Below the pieces are notes generated by a model that made no database searches, was not told the DNA's origin, and saw nothing but the letters and a program-made list of their open reading frames with translations. A stretch of DNA of 64,000 nt from positions 186,001 through 250,000 of the forward strand of contig NZ_STFF01000006.1 of the NCBI RefSeq assembly GCF_004834005.1. The letters are read 5' to 3'. The stretch is from Niastella caeni (GTDB lineage Bacteria; Bacteroidota; Bacteroidia; Chitinophagales; Chitinophagaceae). The position numbers and the translations under genes are program-made. How positions within the stretch are numbered: position 1 is the first letter of the stretch; each line of letters opens with the position of its first letter. Below, one piece after another: positions 1 to 11,729 of the stretch.

Positions 1-953
1 CCGAATGCGATCATGCACAGGCCAAAACCGGCTACAACACAATAGAGTATCAACCCCTGCTTCTTACGCAATGGGAAAAAAGTAAGCGTCATAATAGCAC
101 TGATAGAACCAATATCAGCCGCTGCATTCAGCCAGCCAAAGCCAATGGCCCCCACGTGCAAAATATCACCCGCAAAGAAGGGGATCATGGCCACCGCGCC
201 GCCAAACAATACGGCAAACATATCGAGCGTAATAGCCCCTAGTAATTCTTTTGTAGTAAAAACATATCGCAACCCTTCCTTTACACTTTCCCAGGTAGCC
301 TGCCCCTTGTTGGTATGCACAATTGGTTTGCGTTCTATCTGGTACAGCGAAAAAGCGGCAATAGCTATGTAGATCATGATCAGGATAAAAGTGCCGGTAT
401 AGCCGTAATAGGCAATTAAAAAACCGGCAGAAGCGTGGCCTAATACAGAGGCCGACAACCAGGTGCTTGAACTCCAGGTAACAGCATTCGGTAATACAGT
501 TTTGGGAACCAGTTGCGCCAATATAGAACTGGTTGCGGGCCCGGAAAATGCGCGGATAACACCCGTGCAAAAAATGACAAAGTAAATGCCGAACTGAACG
601 AATTGCTTACCAAGTGTAAGCTCGGTATGTTGCAGCGTAATATACATTAACGTAGAAGCACACAAAAAATATAAAAAAAGGGTTTTGAACAGCAGCGTTC
701 GTTTGTCGCTTTTGTCAACCACATGACCTGAATATAAAGCCAGTAAAATAGCGGGTATGGCTTCCGATAACCCGGTAAAAGCTACGGCCAGCGGATCTTT
801 GGTGATCTCGTACATTTTCCATCCTACCACGGTGGCAATCATGCGCATGGCCATAATGAAAAAGAACCGTTGAATAATATACAGGCGAAATTCTTTTATC
901 CGAACAGAAACAAAGGGGCTGGAAGGATTATTGGTACCGGGACCAGTTGACAT
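1..953 (-). CDS. MFS transporter, 3' end outside window (partial)
   Basis: The reading frame opens with ATG at 951-953 (MSTGPGTNNPSSPFVSVRIK) and stays open to the left edge, giving about 317 residues without a stop. After a polar N-terminus come alternating hydrophobic segments. The loop after the second segment reads GHVVDKSDKRTLLF, the MFS motif-A type loop (GxxxDrxgrr) of major facilitator exporters. The general look (FFFIMAMRMIATVVGWKMYEIT at the first helix) is that of the MFS_3/EntS-like drug or siderophore exporter group. The substrate cannot be read from the sequence. It is transcribed away from cysM and has its own promoter-like site at 993-1000. Confidence 0.85.
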   Translation of the reverse strand, partial: MSTGPGTNNPSSPFVSVRIKEFRLYIIQRFFFIMAMRMIATVVGWKMYEITKDPLAVAFTGLSEAIPAILLALYSGHVVDKSDKRTLLFKTLFLYFLCASTLMYITLQHTELTLGKQFVQFGIYFVIFCTGVIRAFSGPATSSILAQLVPKTVLPNAVTWSSSTWLSASVLGHASAGFLIAYYGYTGTFILIMIYIAIAAFSLYQIERKPIVHTNKGQATWESVKEGLRYVFTTKELLGAITLDMFAVLFGGAVAMIPFFAGDILHVGAIGFGWLNAAADIGSISAIMTLTFFPLRKKQGLILYCVVAGFGLCMIAF

Positions 954-992
954 TCTTAAAAATTTGATGATCAACAAACATATAAATGATCG

Positions 993-1000
993 CAAAAGTA
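993..1000 (-). promoter_or_regulatory. Putative -7 element of the MFS gene
   Basis: The minus strand reads TACTTTTG, a full match to the Bacteroidota -7 consensus TAnnTTTG, 39 nt before the MFS start codon. No clear TTTG is seen 18-21 nt upstream, so only the -7 half is supported. Confidence 0.4.
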
Positions 1001-1232
1001 AAGGTTATTGTTTATATGCCGCAGGCCGGGTGTAGAATGAAAAATTAAAATAATTTAATGAACCAAATCATTCCCGCACTTGTATAGGCAGTATTCCACA
1101 TGTATAATTTGCTGGAAAGAAAAATAAAAGAGCGGCATAATCTATAGAAGCAGTAGAATAAATCTTTTCATTTTTTTGACAGGAAAGGAATTATAAAAGT
1201 GGTAATTTCAACATTCTGTTTAAATAATCAAA

Positions 1233-2105
1233 ATGGCAAGCATTATAGACCTGGTAGGCAATACCCCGATGGTAGAGATCAAACAGCTCAATCCCAATCC
1301 GAATGTTACTATATATGCAAAGCTGGAAGGTAATAACCCGGGAGGTAGCGTAAAGGACCGGCCGGCACTTAACATGATCAAATCTGCGCTGGAACGGGGA
1401 GAAATAAAACCAGGATCAAAATTGATTGAAGCTACAAGTGGTAATACCGGTATTGCACTGGCGATGGTAGCACGGTTGTTTAATCTCGATATTGAACTGG
1501 TAATGCCTTCCACATCAACACGTGAAAGAACGCTTACGATGGAAGCATTCGGCGCCAAAGTAACGCTGCTGGAAAGCATTGAAAAGTGCCGTGATTATGC
1601 TGAAGAAAAAGCGGCTACCGGTGAATTTTTGATCTTGAACCAGTTTTCCAATCCCGATAATTACAAAGCCCACTATAAAACAACCGGCCCGGAAATATGG
1701 CATGATACCAACCAGACGATCACCCATTTTGTAAGCTCCATGGGCACCACCGGCACAATAATGGGCTGTTCTATGTTCTTCAAAGAAAAGAACCCTGCTA
1801 TTCAAATTGTAGGCTGTCAGCCAACGGAAGAATCTTCAATACCCGGTATTCGCCGCTGGCCAAAAGAATACTTACCCAAGATCTTCGACCCCAGCCGGGT
1901 CGACCGCGTTATTGATGTTTCGCAACAGGAAGCTACCATTACAGCCCGGCAACTGGCTAAAGTGGAGGGCGTATTTGCCGGTATGAGCAGTGGCGGCGCC
2001 GCTTCTGCCGCTTTCAGGCTTGCAAAAGAACTTAATTCAGGGGTTATTGTGTTTATCGTGTGCGACCGGGGCGACAGGTACCTGAGCAGTGAGCTTTTTG
2101 GCTAA
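1233..2105 (+). CDS. cysM: Cysteine synthase B (O-acetylserine sulfhydrylase)
   Basis: This PLP enzyme of 290 residues makes cysteine from O-acetylserine and sulfide (or thiosulfate). The PLP lysine is K41 in GGSVKDRPA. The phosphate-binding loop TSGNTG is at residues 68-73 and a second glycine-rich loop, GMSSGG, lies near the C-terminus. The segment IRRWPKEYLP is characteristic of CysM rather than CysK. Length is normal for CysM. It stands alone on the plus strand, 279 bp from the divergent MFS gene. The 2106-2134 stretch after the stop contains GGCGCC on both sides of a loop, a weak hairpin without a T-run. Confidence 0.95.
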   Translation: MASIIDLVGNTPMVEIKQLNPNPNVTIYAKLEGNNPGGSVKDRPALNMIKSALERGEIKPGSKLIEATSGNTGIALAMVARLFNLDIELVMPSTSTRERTLTMEAFGAKVTLLESIEKCRDYAEEKAATGEFLILNQFSNPDNYKAHYKTTGPEIWHDTNQTITHFVSSMGTTGTIMGCSMFFKEKNPAIQIVGCQPTEESSIPGIRRWPKEYLPKIFDPSRVDRVIDVSQQEATITARQLAKVEGVFAGMSSGGAASAAFRLAKELNSGVIVFIVCDRGDRYLSSELFG

Positions 2106-2188
2106 ATGGCGCCAGGACTGGCTTTTCAGGCGCCCTCCGTGATAATTAGCAAGCTTTTTGTATATTTATCACAAGCCTGATTTAACCT

Positions 2189-2809
2189 ATGCAAAAATTT
2201 AAGCCGTTACTCATTGAACTGATCTGGTTGGGTCTTATTTTGAACGCAACCGTATTGATAACCATATTCATTTTTGGTTGGACCTTCCTTAGCAACCATT
2301 TCGATATTCGCCTGCACGAAACGTACTTTACCATTTCTTCCTGGAAAATTGTATTACCGCTGTTTGTCTTTTTTGCTTTTTTTATTTTCCTGGTAAAAGA
2401 GATCCGGCATCAATTCAGTCGAAAAGCATCGAATATCATTATGCTCATCGCAGGATCGATCCTTATTCTGCTGATAGCCACCATCAATAAACAGGTCATC
2501 ATTTCTGAAATGGTCTATTTTGGCGACGTTACGGTATATCCTCCTTTGTCTGCCATGAACGAAACACAAATGAAAAAGGCGATCAGTCCGGCCGTGCACG
2601 TAGTATCCAATTCACTCACCGTTATACAGTTTATTGTAACCCTGGGCTTGTTGTATGTTGCTTTTAAAATGGGGAGCAATAAGGCGCTTGCCATTACCAA
2701 TGGTAGTAATGATAATAACAATACAACAAACAATGCTACAAACAATATAAGCAGGCCGCCCAAAGCGCAGGCGCCGCAGGTGAAGTCAGTTGAAAAAACA
2801 AATAAGTAG
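2189..2809 (+). CDS. Four-helix membrane protein of unknown function with a cytochrome-oxidase-like motif
   Basis: This 206-residue protein has four predicted membrane segments (about residues 8-32, 50-69, 80-100 and 137-160), followed by an Asn/Thr-rich polar tail and a basic end. Between the first two helices lies DIRLHETYFTISSWKIVLP. This resembles the helix-X entry of haem-copper oxidase subunit I (D-x-x-LHDTYYVVAHFHYVL), but the haem-ligand histidines are not kept. I do not recognise a named family. The low-complexity tail (residues about 170-190) looks like a linker. The gene is convergent with the DUF4242 gene across a palindromic spacer. Confidence 0.7.
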   Translation: MQKFKPLLIELIWLGLILNATVLITIFIFGWTFLSNHFDIRLHETYFTISSWKIVLPLFVFFAFFIFLVKEIRHQFSRKASNIIMLIAGSILILLIATINKQVIISEMVYFGDVTVYPPLSAMNETQMKKAISPAVHVVSNSLTVIQFIVTLGLLYVAFKMGSNKALAITNGSNDNNNTTNNATNNISRPPKAQAPQVKSVEKTNK

Positions 2810-2886
2810 TTATTGAGTTCCTGAGTTATTCAGTTATTGAGTTTGTATTTAACTTAGAACTAAATAACTAATGAACTAATAAACTT
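2808..2886. repeat. Palindromic word repeat, family F (TTATTGAGTT/ AACTTAATAA)
   Basis: The left arm has tandem TTATTGAGTTCCTGAGTTATT-like words and the right arm has the inverted words (AACTTAGAACTAAATAACTAA). It fills the whole gap between two convergent genes. The same family recurs at 42350-42432, again between convergent genes. Confidence 0.7.
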
Positions 2887-3160
2887 ATACTTCTGCCGTC
2901 GTAGGATCTATAATAGCACGTACCTGGCTTATTTTATTGGCGGGAAACCCTGATTCCTCTGCATGCTTTTTAACCGATGCTTCATCGGGCGCATTGTATA
3001 CGCAATAAATTTTATTATCGGTAACATAACTGTGAACCCATTGTATCTGCGGGCCCATATTCATCAATACACCGCAGGATGTTTGTGCAGCTTCGTGTAA
3101 CTGTTCCTGTGAAAGATTGCCGACGCCCGGCATTTCCCTTTCAATGACGAATTTTGGCAT
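2885..3160 (-). CDS. DUF4242 family small protein
   Basis: This 91-residue protein begins MPKFVIEREMPGVGNLSQEQL and continues with VHSYVTDNKIYCVYNAPDEASVKKHAEESGFP. That is the layout of the DUF4242/SCO4226 family of small ferredoxin-fold, nickel-binding-like proteins. It has no signal peptide, so it is probably cytoplasmic. Its physiological role is unknown. It lies downstream of the antiporter in the same direction, 96 bp away, but no shared transcript can be shown. Confidence 0.8.
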   Translation of the reverse strand: MPKFVIEREMPGVGNLSQEQLHEAAQTSCGVLMNMGPQIQWVHSYVTDNKIYCVYNAPDEASVKKHAEESGFPANKISQVRAIIDPTTAEV

Positions 3161-3256
3161 AGCAATTAATTTTACTTAAAGTTACTTGTATTAATTGCAC
3201 GCTGCGTGAATTAAATTGTTCACCTAACAGAATTGTGATCCTGAACAAGTGTAGGC

Positions 3257-5503
3257 TCAAAAATATCCTTGTGCCTTGATTCCCAATTCTTTCAGTTCGT
3301 CTATCTTTTTCCGGTCGCCTACAATCCATACAATATCATCCCATTCAAAAACAGTGGTGGAATCAGGGTTCAGGATGCGTTGTCCATTGCGCTCAATGCC
3401 AACCACCACCCCATTGGTCCTTTCGCGAATGCCGGAGGCCCGGATGGTTTTACCACGCAGGGCATTATGGTTATCTACAATTAATTTGTTCAGCGTGATC
3501 TCTTCTTCCCCATTCTTCAGGGGCAGAGTGGCCGATTCTACCACCCTTCTGAATTCTTCCAGTTGCACATCGGTACCAATTACCGCAATTTTATCGAATG
3601 GAAATAATACATCCGTACGGGCCGGCGCCGTAATAGTGATGGACCCCCGCTCAATATAGGCGATGTTGATGCCGAAATTCTCCCGCCACGCCAGTTCCTG
3701 CAACGATTTACCAACAAGAGTTGATTCGGCCGGCATCGTAAAAAACGCCATATGCGCATCCCAGGGCGACAGATCATTATTAACCGATGGTTGGGTTTGC
3801 TCGCGTTGGTTCAGGTTCGATAAAAACCGCCTTTCAATACGAGCATAAAACGAATTCAGGCGTCTGGCAAAGACCAGCAACACAATCACGATCACCGGTA
3901 ATATTGCTACCAAAGCGATCATGGTACTGAACAACTGGTTCACCATAAAACCAACCAGCGTAACAAACAATACGTTTCGCACTACTTCCAGCATTACCAG
4001 CGGGCCATGGTTATATTTTTTGTCGAGCCATAAATTGCGATAAGCCAGCGAGTGCAACCTGCGAATGGCCAATCCCCATAAAAAAGGGGCCGTTGCAAAC
4101 AGGGTAATAGCAAAGGTTAATATGGCGGGCAACTGTTCACCACTAATATTTTCTTTTAAAACCGGTAATAAATAAGTAGCAAATAAAATTACTACCGCAA
4201 TCACGATCACTGAATTGGTAGCCATCACCATCAAATAAGACCGTAATACAATTCGCCAGTCGCTTTCAGCCTGTATCGTTTGCGCGCCGGTACTATATTG
4301 GTTAATGGCCATTCTCCATTTCATGGGTAGTTTGGGGGCGAACCAATTGAAAAAAGGATCTGCCAACCTGATCATATACGGTGTGGTAAACGTAGTGATC
4401 ACCGACACGCCTACAGCTATGGGGTATAAATAATCGCTGGTTACACGTAACGATAATCCCAGCGTAGCAATAATAAAAGAGAACTCTCCTATTTGCGCCA
4501 GGCTCATGCCCGACTGTATAGATTGCTTTAATGGCTGTCCTGATAGTAATGCGCCCAATGTCACATTCACTGTTTTTCCCAGGATCACCACACCGGAAAC
4601 TATCAGCACCGGCCCTATATATTTGATAAGCAGTTCCGGTTCTATTAACAACCCCACCGATACAAAAAATATAGCACCGAACAAATTCTTTACCGGTTGT
4701 ACCAGGTGTTCAATTTTTTCGGCTTGCGGCGTTTCCGCCAATATCGACCCCATTATAAAAGCGCCCAACGGTGCAGAAAAACCGGCATACGTAGCCAGCA
4801 CTACCATCAACAAACAAAGCCCTAATGAAATAACGAGCATGGTTTCATCATTCATCAACTTTCGTCCCCATTTAAAAAAACCAGGTATTAAAAAAATGCC
4901 GGAGATAAACCAGAGACATAAAAAGAAAACGAGCTTCAAAACCGAATACAACATTTCAACACCGGCAAATTCGCGGCTTACTGCCAAAGTAGAAAGCAAT
5001 ACCATTAACAAAACGGCCACCAGGTCTTCAATGACAAGCACGCCTAATACCACCCCGGCAAATTTTCTGGTCTTTACACCCAGTTCATCAAAAGCACGGA
5101 TAATGATCGTAGTGGATGAGATAGCAATGATACCTCCCAGGAAAATGCAATCCATCGTTGGCCATCCCATCAGTTTACCGGTCAAATAGCCTAACGCCAC
5201 CATACATACGGTTTCAAAAATACCAGTGACGCCGGCCGTGCCGCCTATTTTCAGCAGCTTTTTAAAACTGAATTCAAGCCCGAGACTGAATAATAAAAAT
5301 ATCACCCCGATATCTGCCCATACTTTCACGCCTTCCAGGTCAGAGATGGTAGGCAGTAAGGAAAAGTTAGGACCAACCAATAAACCGGCCAGGATATACC
5401 CCAGCACAACCGGTTGTTTTAGTTTTTTAAACAATAAAGTGGTTACACCGGCAATGGCCAGTATCAATGCAAGATCTTGTATGAGCGTTGGCAAATGCGA
5501 CAT
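3257..5503 (-). CDS. KefB/CPA2-type cation:proton antiporter with C-terminal TrkA_C domains
   Basis: This 748-residue protein starts with a 12-13 helix Na+/H+ exchanger domain (residues about 1-385). Family marks include GYILAGLLVGP, IGVIFLLFSLGLEF, AISSTTIIIRAFDELG and the helix-6-like GFSAPLGAFIMGSILAET. Residues about 415-545 add further membrane helices. The last 190 residues hold two TrkA_C (RCK_C) regulatory domains, about 585-660 and 668-745. No nucleotide-binding TrkA_N domain with a GxGxxG motif is visible, unlike classic KefB/KefC. It probably exchanges K+ or Na+ for H+ at the inner membrane. Start choice: ATG at 5501-5503, directly before the conserved first helix. Confidence 0.88.
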   Translation of the reverse strand: MSHLPTLIQDLALILAIAGVTTLLFKKLKQPVVLGYILAGLLVGPNFSLLPTISDLEGVKVWADIGVIFLLFSLGLEFSFKKLLKIGGTAGVTGIFETVCMVALGYLTGKLMGWPTMDCIFLGGIIAISSTTIIIRAFDELGVKTRKFAGVVLGVLVIEDLVAVLLMVLLSTLAVSREFAGVEMLYSVLKLVFFLCLWFISGIFLIPGFFKWGRKLMNDETMLVISLGLCLLMVVLATYAGFSAPLGAFIMGSILAETPQAEKIEHLVQPVKNLFGAIFFVSVGLLIEPELLIKYIGPVLIVSGVVILGKTVNVTLGALLSGQPLKQSIQSGMSLAQIGEFSFIIATLGLSLRVTSDYLYPIAVGVSVITTFTTPYMIRLADPFFNWFAPKLPMKWRMAINQYSTGAQTIQAESDWRIVLRSYLMVMATNSVIVIAVVILFATYLLPVLKENISGEQLPAILTFAITLFATAPFLWGLAIRRLHSLAYRNLWLDKKYNHGPLVMLEVVRNVLFVTLVGFMVNQLFSTMIALVAILPVIVIVLLVFARRLNSFYARIERRFLSNLNQREQTQPSVNNDLSPWDAHMAFFTMPAESTLVGKSLQELAWRENFGINIAYIERGSITITAPARTDVLFPFDKIAVIGTDVQLEEFRRVVESATLPLKNGEEEITLNKLIVDNHNALRGKTIRASGIRERTNGVVVGIERNGQRILNPDSTTVFEWDDIVWIVGDRKKIDELKELGIKAQGYF

Positions 5504-5529
5504 GCGTAGGCTGGGCGAGTTTGGTTAAC

Positions 5530-5645
5530 GCAATGGCTAGTAGCTAGTGGTAAATGGCTAGTAGGGCTTTTATGCGTCACTCGCTAGCTTATTCCCGCCT
5601 TCTCCCACTCGCTACTTACTACTTGCTACTCGCTATTTTCCTATG
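5530..5645. repeat. Palindromic word repeat, family K (GCTAGTAG words)
   Basis: Tandem ATGGCTAGTAGCTAGTGG-like words on the left are followed by the inverted words CACTCGCTAGCTT ... CTACTTACTACTTGCTACTCG on the right. The element sits between the YkgJ stop and the antiporter start, both minus strand. Confidence 0.65.
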
Positions 5646-5672
5646 TTCAATTATCTTCTTCCTTAATCCTAA

Positions 5673-6188
5673 TCATTTATCAATTGCAAGCAACCTTTCC
5701 AATACAAAATATACCGCCGGGCAAAATGTGGAATTTTTCAGGGTAAGATGTGGTCGTTTCATGATCACATCTTCATCGGTATACGGAAACCGTTCGCAAT
5801 CAGACGGGCGAACTTCATAAATACTGCAATAATTATCTGCTCCCAAAAACGCACACGGCGTTTGTTTAACTACGTAATCTCCTTCTTCATCCAAACGCAA
5901 ATAAGTCTCTATAAATGCACTTTCCTTCATTTTAAGATGTTTACTGATGCGTTTTATATCGGGCGTTTTAAAACGGGGAGAGTAATTTTTACAACAGGCG
6001 GCGCATTGCAGGCAATCGATCTTTGAAAACGCTTCCTCATGTAAATCGGGTAATTTTTTCAACACTTTGGTCTTATCGGCGCGTTTCAACAAATGCTGGT
6101 ACTGCTTCTGGTGCTCAGCACTTTTCTTTGCCCAGTTGCCATCCTCAATTCCTGCAACAGATTCATTATTATTGTTATGTGCTGCCAT
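5673..6188 (-). CDS. YkgJ family cysteine-cluster protein
   Basis: In this 171-residue protein a charged N-terminal helix region is followed by the YkgJ signature C59-x2-C62-x2-C65-C66. Further cysteines C112, C121 (PCAFLGADNYCSIYEVRPSDC) and C131 complete the CxxCxxCC...C...C...C pattern of the family once called 'Fe/Zn-chelating'. It probably binds an iron-sulfur cluster or zinc. The biochemical role of most members is unknown. It has no signal peptide. It is the first gene of its direction, upstream of the antiporter but separated by a palindromic repeat. Confidence 0.88.
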   Translation of the reverse strand: MAAHNNNNESVAGIEDGNWAKKSAEHQKQYQHLLKRADKTKVLKKLPDLHEEAFSKIDCLQCAACCKNYSPRFKTPDIKRISKHLKMKESAFIETYLRLDEEGDYVVKQTPCAFLGADNYCSIYEVRPSDCERFPYTDEDVIMKRPHLTLKNSTFCPAVYFVLERLLAIDK

Positions 6189-6221
6189 TAATATTATTCA
6201 AATTCGATTATTTTATTGATC

Positions 6222-6400
6222 TGGGGCTCCCACCCGGCCGCCCCTGTGGGGGAGGAGAATGACGTATTGATCCTTGAGCCTTTCGCATTAGGCTTTTGGC
6301 TTTCTGCGTGCAGTCTGAATTGGCTTTTCACTTACAGCTTGCAGCTTGAAGCCTTTCTTTTCCCCCTGCAAGTTAACCCATCCGTAAGTAACATACATGG
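6222..6400. repeat. Hairpin plus family-A words in intergenic region
   Basis: At 6227-6258 a GC-rich hairpin is formed by CTCCCACCC...GGGGGAG. It is followed at 6320-6355 by family-A words (CTTACAGCTTGCAGCTTGAAGCC). No credible gene is seen here. Confidence 0.5.
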
Positions 6401-6428
6401 TTTGGTTTTTGATTTTTAATTAATTCCT

Positions 6429-7343
6429 ATGCGTGCATTGTACGATCAGATAGTATTGCTTTTGTCAACGCCGCTGTATATCATGGTTATCGGGGCCGAG
6501 CTCCTGATCAGTCATCTCGACGGGGTGAAAGCTTATTCATGGAAAGATACGTTTCACAATTTCTTCCTGAGTATGATAACAGGTTTAAGCGACCTGGTCA
6601 TGCGGGGCGTAAGTTTGATCGTACTTACCTTTTTCTTCAGATATAGTTTCATCTCCTGGTCGCACTCAATTGCTTATTGGGTAATATTGTTCCTGCTTAC
6701 AGATATGATGCACTACTGGCTTCACCGGCTGGGACATTATTGCCGTTTATTCTGGGCGGTGCACGTAAACCATCATACTTCTACCCATTTTAATTTCAGC
6801 GTAGGTTTTCGTACCGGCATGCTGGAGCCTTTTTACAGTTTTCTATTTTTCATTCCTATTGCGTTGGCGGGGTTCCGGCCCGTTGATATTTTCTTTGTAT
6901 ATTCTGTTTGCCAGGTGTGGGCCATTTTAACGCACACCGAAAAAGTAAAGAAGCTGGGCTGGCTGGAATATATTTTTATCACCCCTTCTCATCATCGCGT
7001 ACATCACGCAAGCAACCCCAAATACCTTGATAAAAACATGGGAACCGTGCTTATTATCTGGGATAAACTCTTCGGAACTTTCCAGCAGGAATTACCACCG
7101 CAACATTATGAACCTATTCGTTATGGTATTACACGCCCGTTGGAAAAGGATACCCTACCAGTCATCATTTTCCATGAATGGGCAGCCATTTTAAAAGATC
7201 TGCGGCGGAAGGAGCTCAGCTTCAAACAAAAATTAATGTACCTCTTCGGCCCGCCAGGATGGAGTCATGATGGGCGTAGTATGACGAGCGAAGAAATGAG
7301 AAAACAGGAAGAAGATCCAGCCATTAAACCATCAAGTCCCTGA
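6429..7343 (+). CDS. Sterol desaturase / fatty-acid hydroxylase family protein (copy 1)
   Basis: This 304-residue membrane enzyme carries the tripartite histidine cluster of non-haem di-iron hydroxylases and desaturases: H99-R-L-G-H103, H112-V-N-H-H116 and H188-H-R-V-H-H193. Hydrophobic segments surround these boxes, as in the family. It is expected to hydroxylate or desaturate a lipid at the cytoplasmic membrane, but the substrate is unknown. The C-terminal part (YLFGPPGWSHDGRSMTSEEM) is shared with the next gene. The 78 bp gap to copy 2 holds a promoter-like site, so the two may be transcribed separately. Confidence 0.9.
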   Translation: MRALYDQIVLLLSTPLYIMVIGAELLISHLDGVKAYSWKDTFHNFFLSMITGLSDLVMRGVSLIVLTFFFRYSFISWSHSIAYWVILFLLTDMMHYWLHRLGHYCRLFWAVHVNHHTSTHFNFSVGFRTGMLEPFYSFLFFIPIALAGFRPVDIFFVYSVCQVWAILTHTEKVKKLGWLEYIFITPSHHRVHHASNPKYLDKNMGTVLIIWDKLFGTFQQELPPQHYEPIRYGITRPLEKDTLPVIIFHEWAAILKDLRRKELSFKQKLMYLFGPPGWSHDGRSMTSEEMRKQEEDPAIKPSSP

Positions 7344-7402
7344 ACCAACTAAGATCACGACATAATCTGATCACCAGGCTATGATATATCAGGGACAAAT
7401 TT

Positions 7403-7410
7403 TACTTTTG
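7403..7410 (+). promoter_or_regulatory. Putative -7 element of the second desaturase gene
   Basis: TACTTTTG is a full TAnnTTTG match, ending 11 nt before the ATG at 7422. Transcription starting a few bases downstream would leave an almost leaderless mRNA. No clear TTTG is seen at the usual upstream distance. Confidence 0.45.
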
Positions 7411-7421
7411 CCCCGCTCTAC

Positions 7422-8360
7422 ATGAATTCGCTACGTGAACAAATATTAATACTTACCGGTACGCCTGTTTACGCGATCATCATCGGGTTGGAATTGGTAT
7501 TAAGTAATTACCATCATCGAAAATCGTATTCCTGGAAAGATACCGCTGCCAATGTATACCTGATGTTGCTCAATGCAGCCCTCGACCTGCTATTTCGTGG
7601 GGCATACCTGGTAATACTTGATTACTGTTACCGCCATCATATCTTCTCATTCAGCCATGTGGTGGTATATTGGGTAATGTTGCTGTTGCTGGAAGATTGT
7701 ATGTATTACTGGTTGCACCGGTTCGATCATGAGGTGCGCTTTTTCTGGGCTGTACACGTAACCCATCATTCATCGGAATATTTTAATTTTACGGTTGGCT
7801 TCCGGTCCTCGGTTTTTCAACCTTTTTACCGCTTCCTGTATTTTATTCCGCTGGCATTAATGGGCTTCAAACCATTGGATATTCTGTTCATTTACGCTGC
7901 CACGCAGATCTGGGGCGTTTTTGTTCATACCAAACTGATCAATAAAATGGGTTGGCTGGAATTTTTCCTGGTAACCCCCTCGCATCACCGGGTGCATCAT
8001 GCGTCCAATGCCAAATACCTCGATAAGAACATGGGCATGTTCCTGATCATCTGGGACAAGATGTTTGGTACTTTTCAACCTGAACTTACAGAAGAAGAAT
8101 ACCAGCCCATCCGGTTCGGGTTAACAAAACCTATTGAAAAGGAAACGCCGCTTACTATCGTTTTTCATGAGTGGAACCAGATGTGGAAGGACGTATCGCG
8201 CAAAGACATTGGCATTAAAGAAAAATGGCATTATCTCTTCGGTCCCCCGGGTTGGAGCCATGACGGCAGCCGCCTGACCAGCGAAGAAATGCGGGCGGAA
8301 GAAGAAGGCCAGTTGGGTACGGAGTTAGGAGAGCTGCAAGCTGCAAGCCGCAAGCTGTAA
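7422..8360 (+). CDS. Sterol desaturase / fatty-acid hydroxylase family protein (copy 2)
   Basis: This 312-residue protein is a close paralogue of the upstream gene throughout, with the same histidine boxes at the same positions: H99-R-F-D-H103, H112-V-T-H-H116 and HHRVHH at 188-193. Catalysis should therefore be intact. The pair is a tandem duplication that has since diverged. The last codons (LQAASRKL and the stop) fall inside the family-A word repeat that follows, so the C-terminal tail differs from copy 1 and was probably created or extended by repeat sequence. Confidence 0.9.
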   Translation: MNSLREQILILTGTPVYAIIIGLELVLSNYHHRKSYSWKDTAANVYLMLLNAALDLLFRGAYLVILDYCYRHHIFSFSHVVVYWVMLLLLEDCMYYWLHRFDHEVRFFWAVHVTHHSSEYFNFTVGFRSSVFQPFYRFLYFIPLALMGFKPLDILFIYAATQIWGVFVHTKLINKMGWLEFFLVTPSHHRVHHASNAKYLDKNMGMFLIIWDKMFGTFQPELTEEEYQPIRFGLTKPIEKETPLTIVFHEWNQMWKDVSRKDIGIKEKWHYLFGPPGWSHDGSRLTSEEMRAEEEGQLGTELGELQAASRKL

Positions 8361-8500
8361 GCCGTAAGCTGTAAGCCGCAAGCTACACGCTGCAAGCTGT
8401 AAGCCGCAAGCTACACGCTGCAAGCCGAAAGCAGAAAGCAGAAGGCACAAAGCCCTGGCAACGGGGAACCGGTAACTGGCAACTGCATTATTGCCAATTT
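8330..8500. repeat. Degenerate tandem word repeat, family A then family B
   Basis: From 8330 to about 8410 there are head-to-tail GCAAGCTGTAAGCC-type words. They then change to GAAAGCAGAAAGCAGAAGGC, and at 8467-8490 to family-B words (AACCGGTAACTGGCAACTG). No clear inverted right arm is seen. The repeat starts inside the desaturase coding sequence. The rest of the gap to 8796 holds no gene, only the gcvP promoter region. Confidence 0.6.
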
Positions 8501-8727
8501 TTTATAGCTTATTGCCTTTCAACTTCCTGGTTCTTGTTTTCTGGTTCTTGGGATTTTCTCTCCCAGGCTATTAAACAACTGATTTTCAGTACCATCTATG
8601 CCCCATTAATAACGAATAGACACTTAACCATTATCTCATTAGCACATTAGCAAATTATCATATTCCGTCTTATCCCCATACAATTCACCGCCTGCAGCAA
8701 ACAGGCGTTAGTCTGCCGGTTTAATAT

Positions 8728-8735
8728 TAACTTTG
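8728..8735 (+). promoter_or_regulatory. Putative -7 element of gcvP
   Basis: TAACTTTG is a full TAnnTTTG match, 61 nt before the gcvP ATG. The -33 side is weak. I searched the leader for the paired cores of a glycine riboswitch and did not see them. Confidence 0.45.
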
Positions 8736-8796
8736 CGGCCTTATTCATAAATAAGTATAGTTCAGGAAACAATAAACTACAAACATAAACGGGATT

Positions 8797-11724
<2,928 letters not shown>

Positions 11725-11729
11725 AATAT

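Noticed and set aside
166..570. 134-residue frame on the minus strand at the left edge
   Set aside because: It lies in another frame of the MFS gene, whose own frame gives a coherent transporter.
4506..5189. 227-residue open frame on the plus strand
   Set aside because: It lies antisense inside the well-supported antiporter gene and has no protein-like features.
8330..8450. Possible CRISPR-like array in the AAGCTGTAAGC repeats
   Set aside because: There are no constant-length unique spacers; units of 6-12 bp vary gradually, and there are no cas genes.
8361..8796. Glycine riboswitch in front of gcvP
   Set aside because: The paired conserved cores of the glycine aptamer were not found; only repeats and a promoter are seen.
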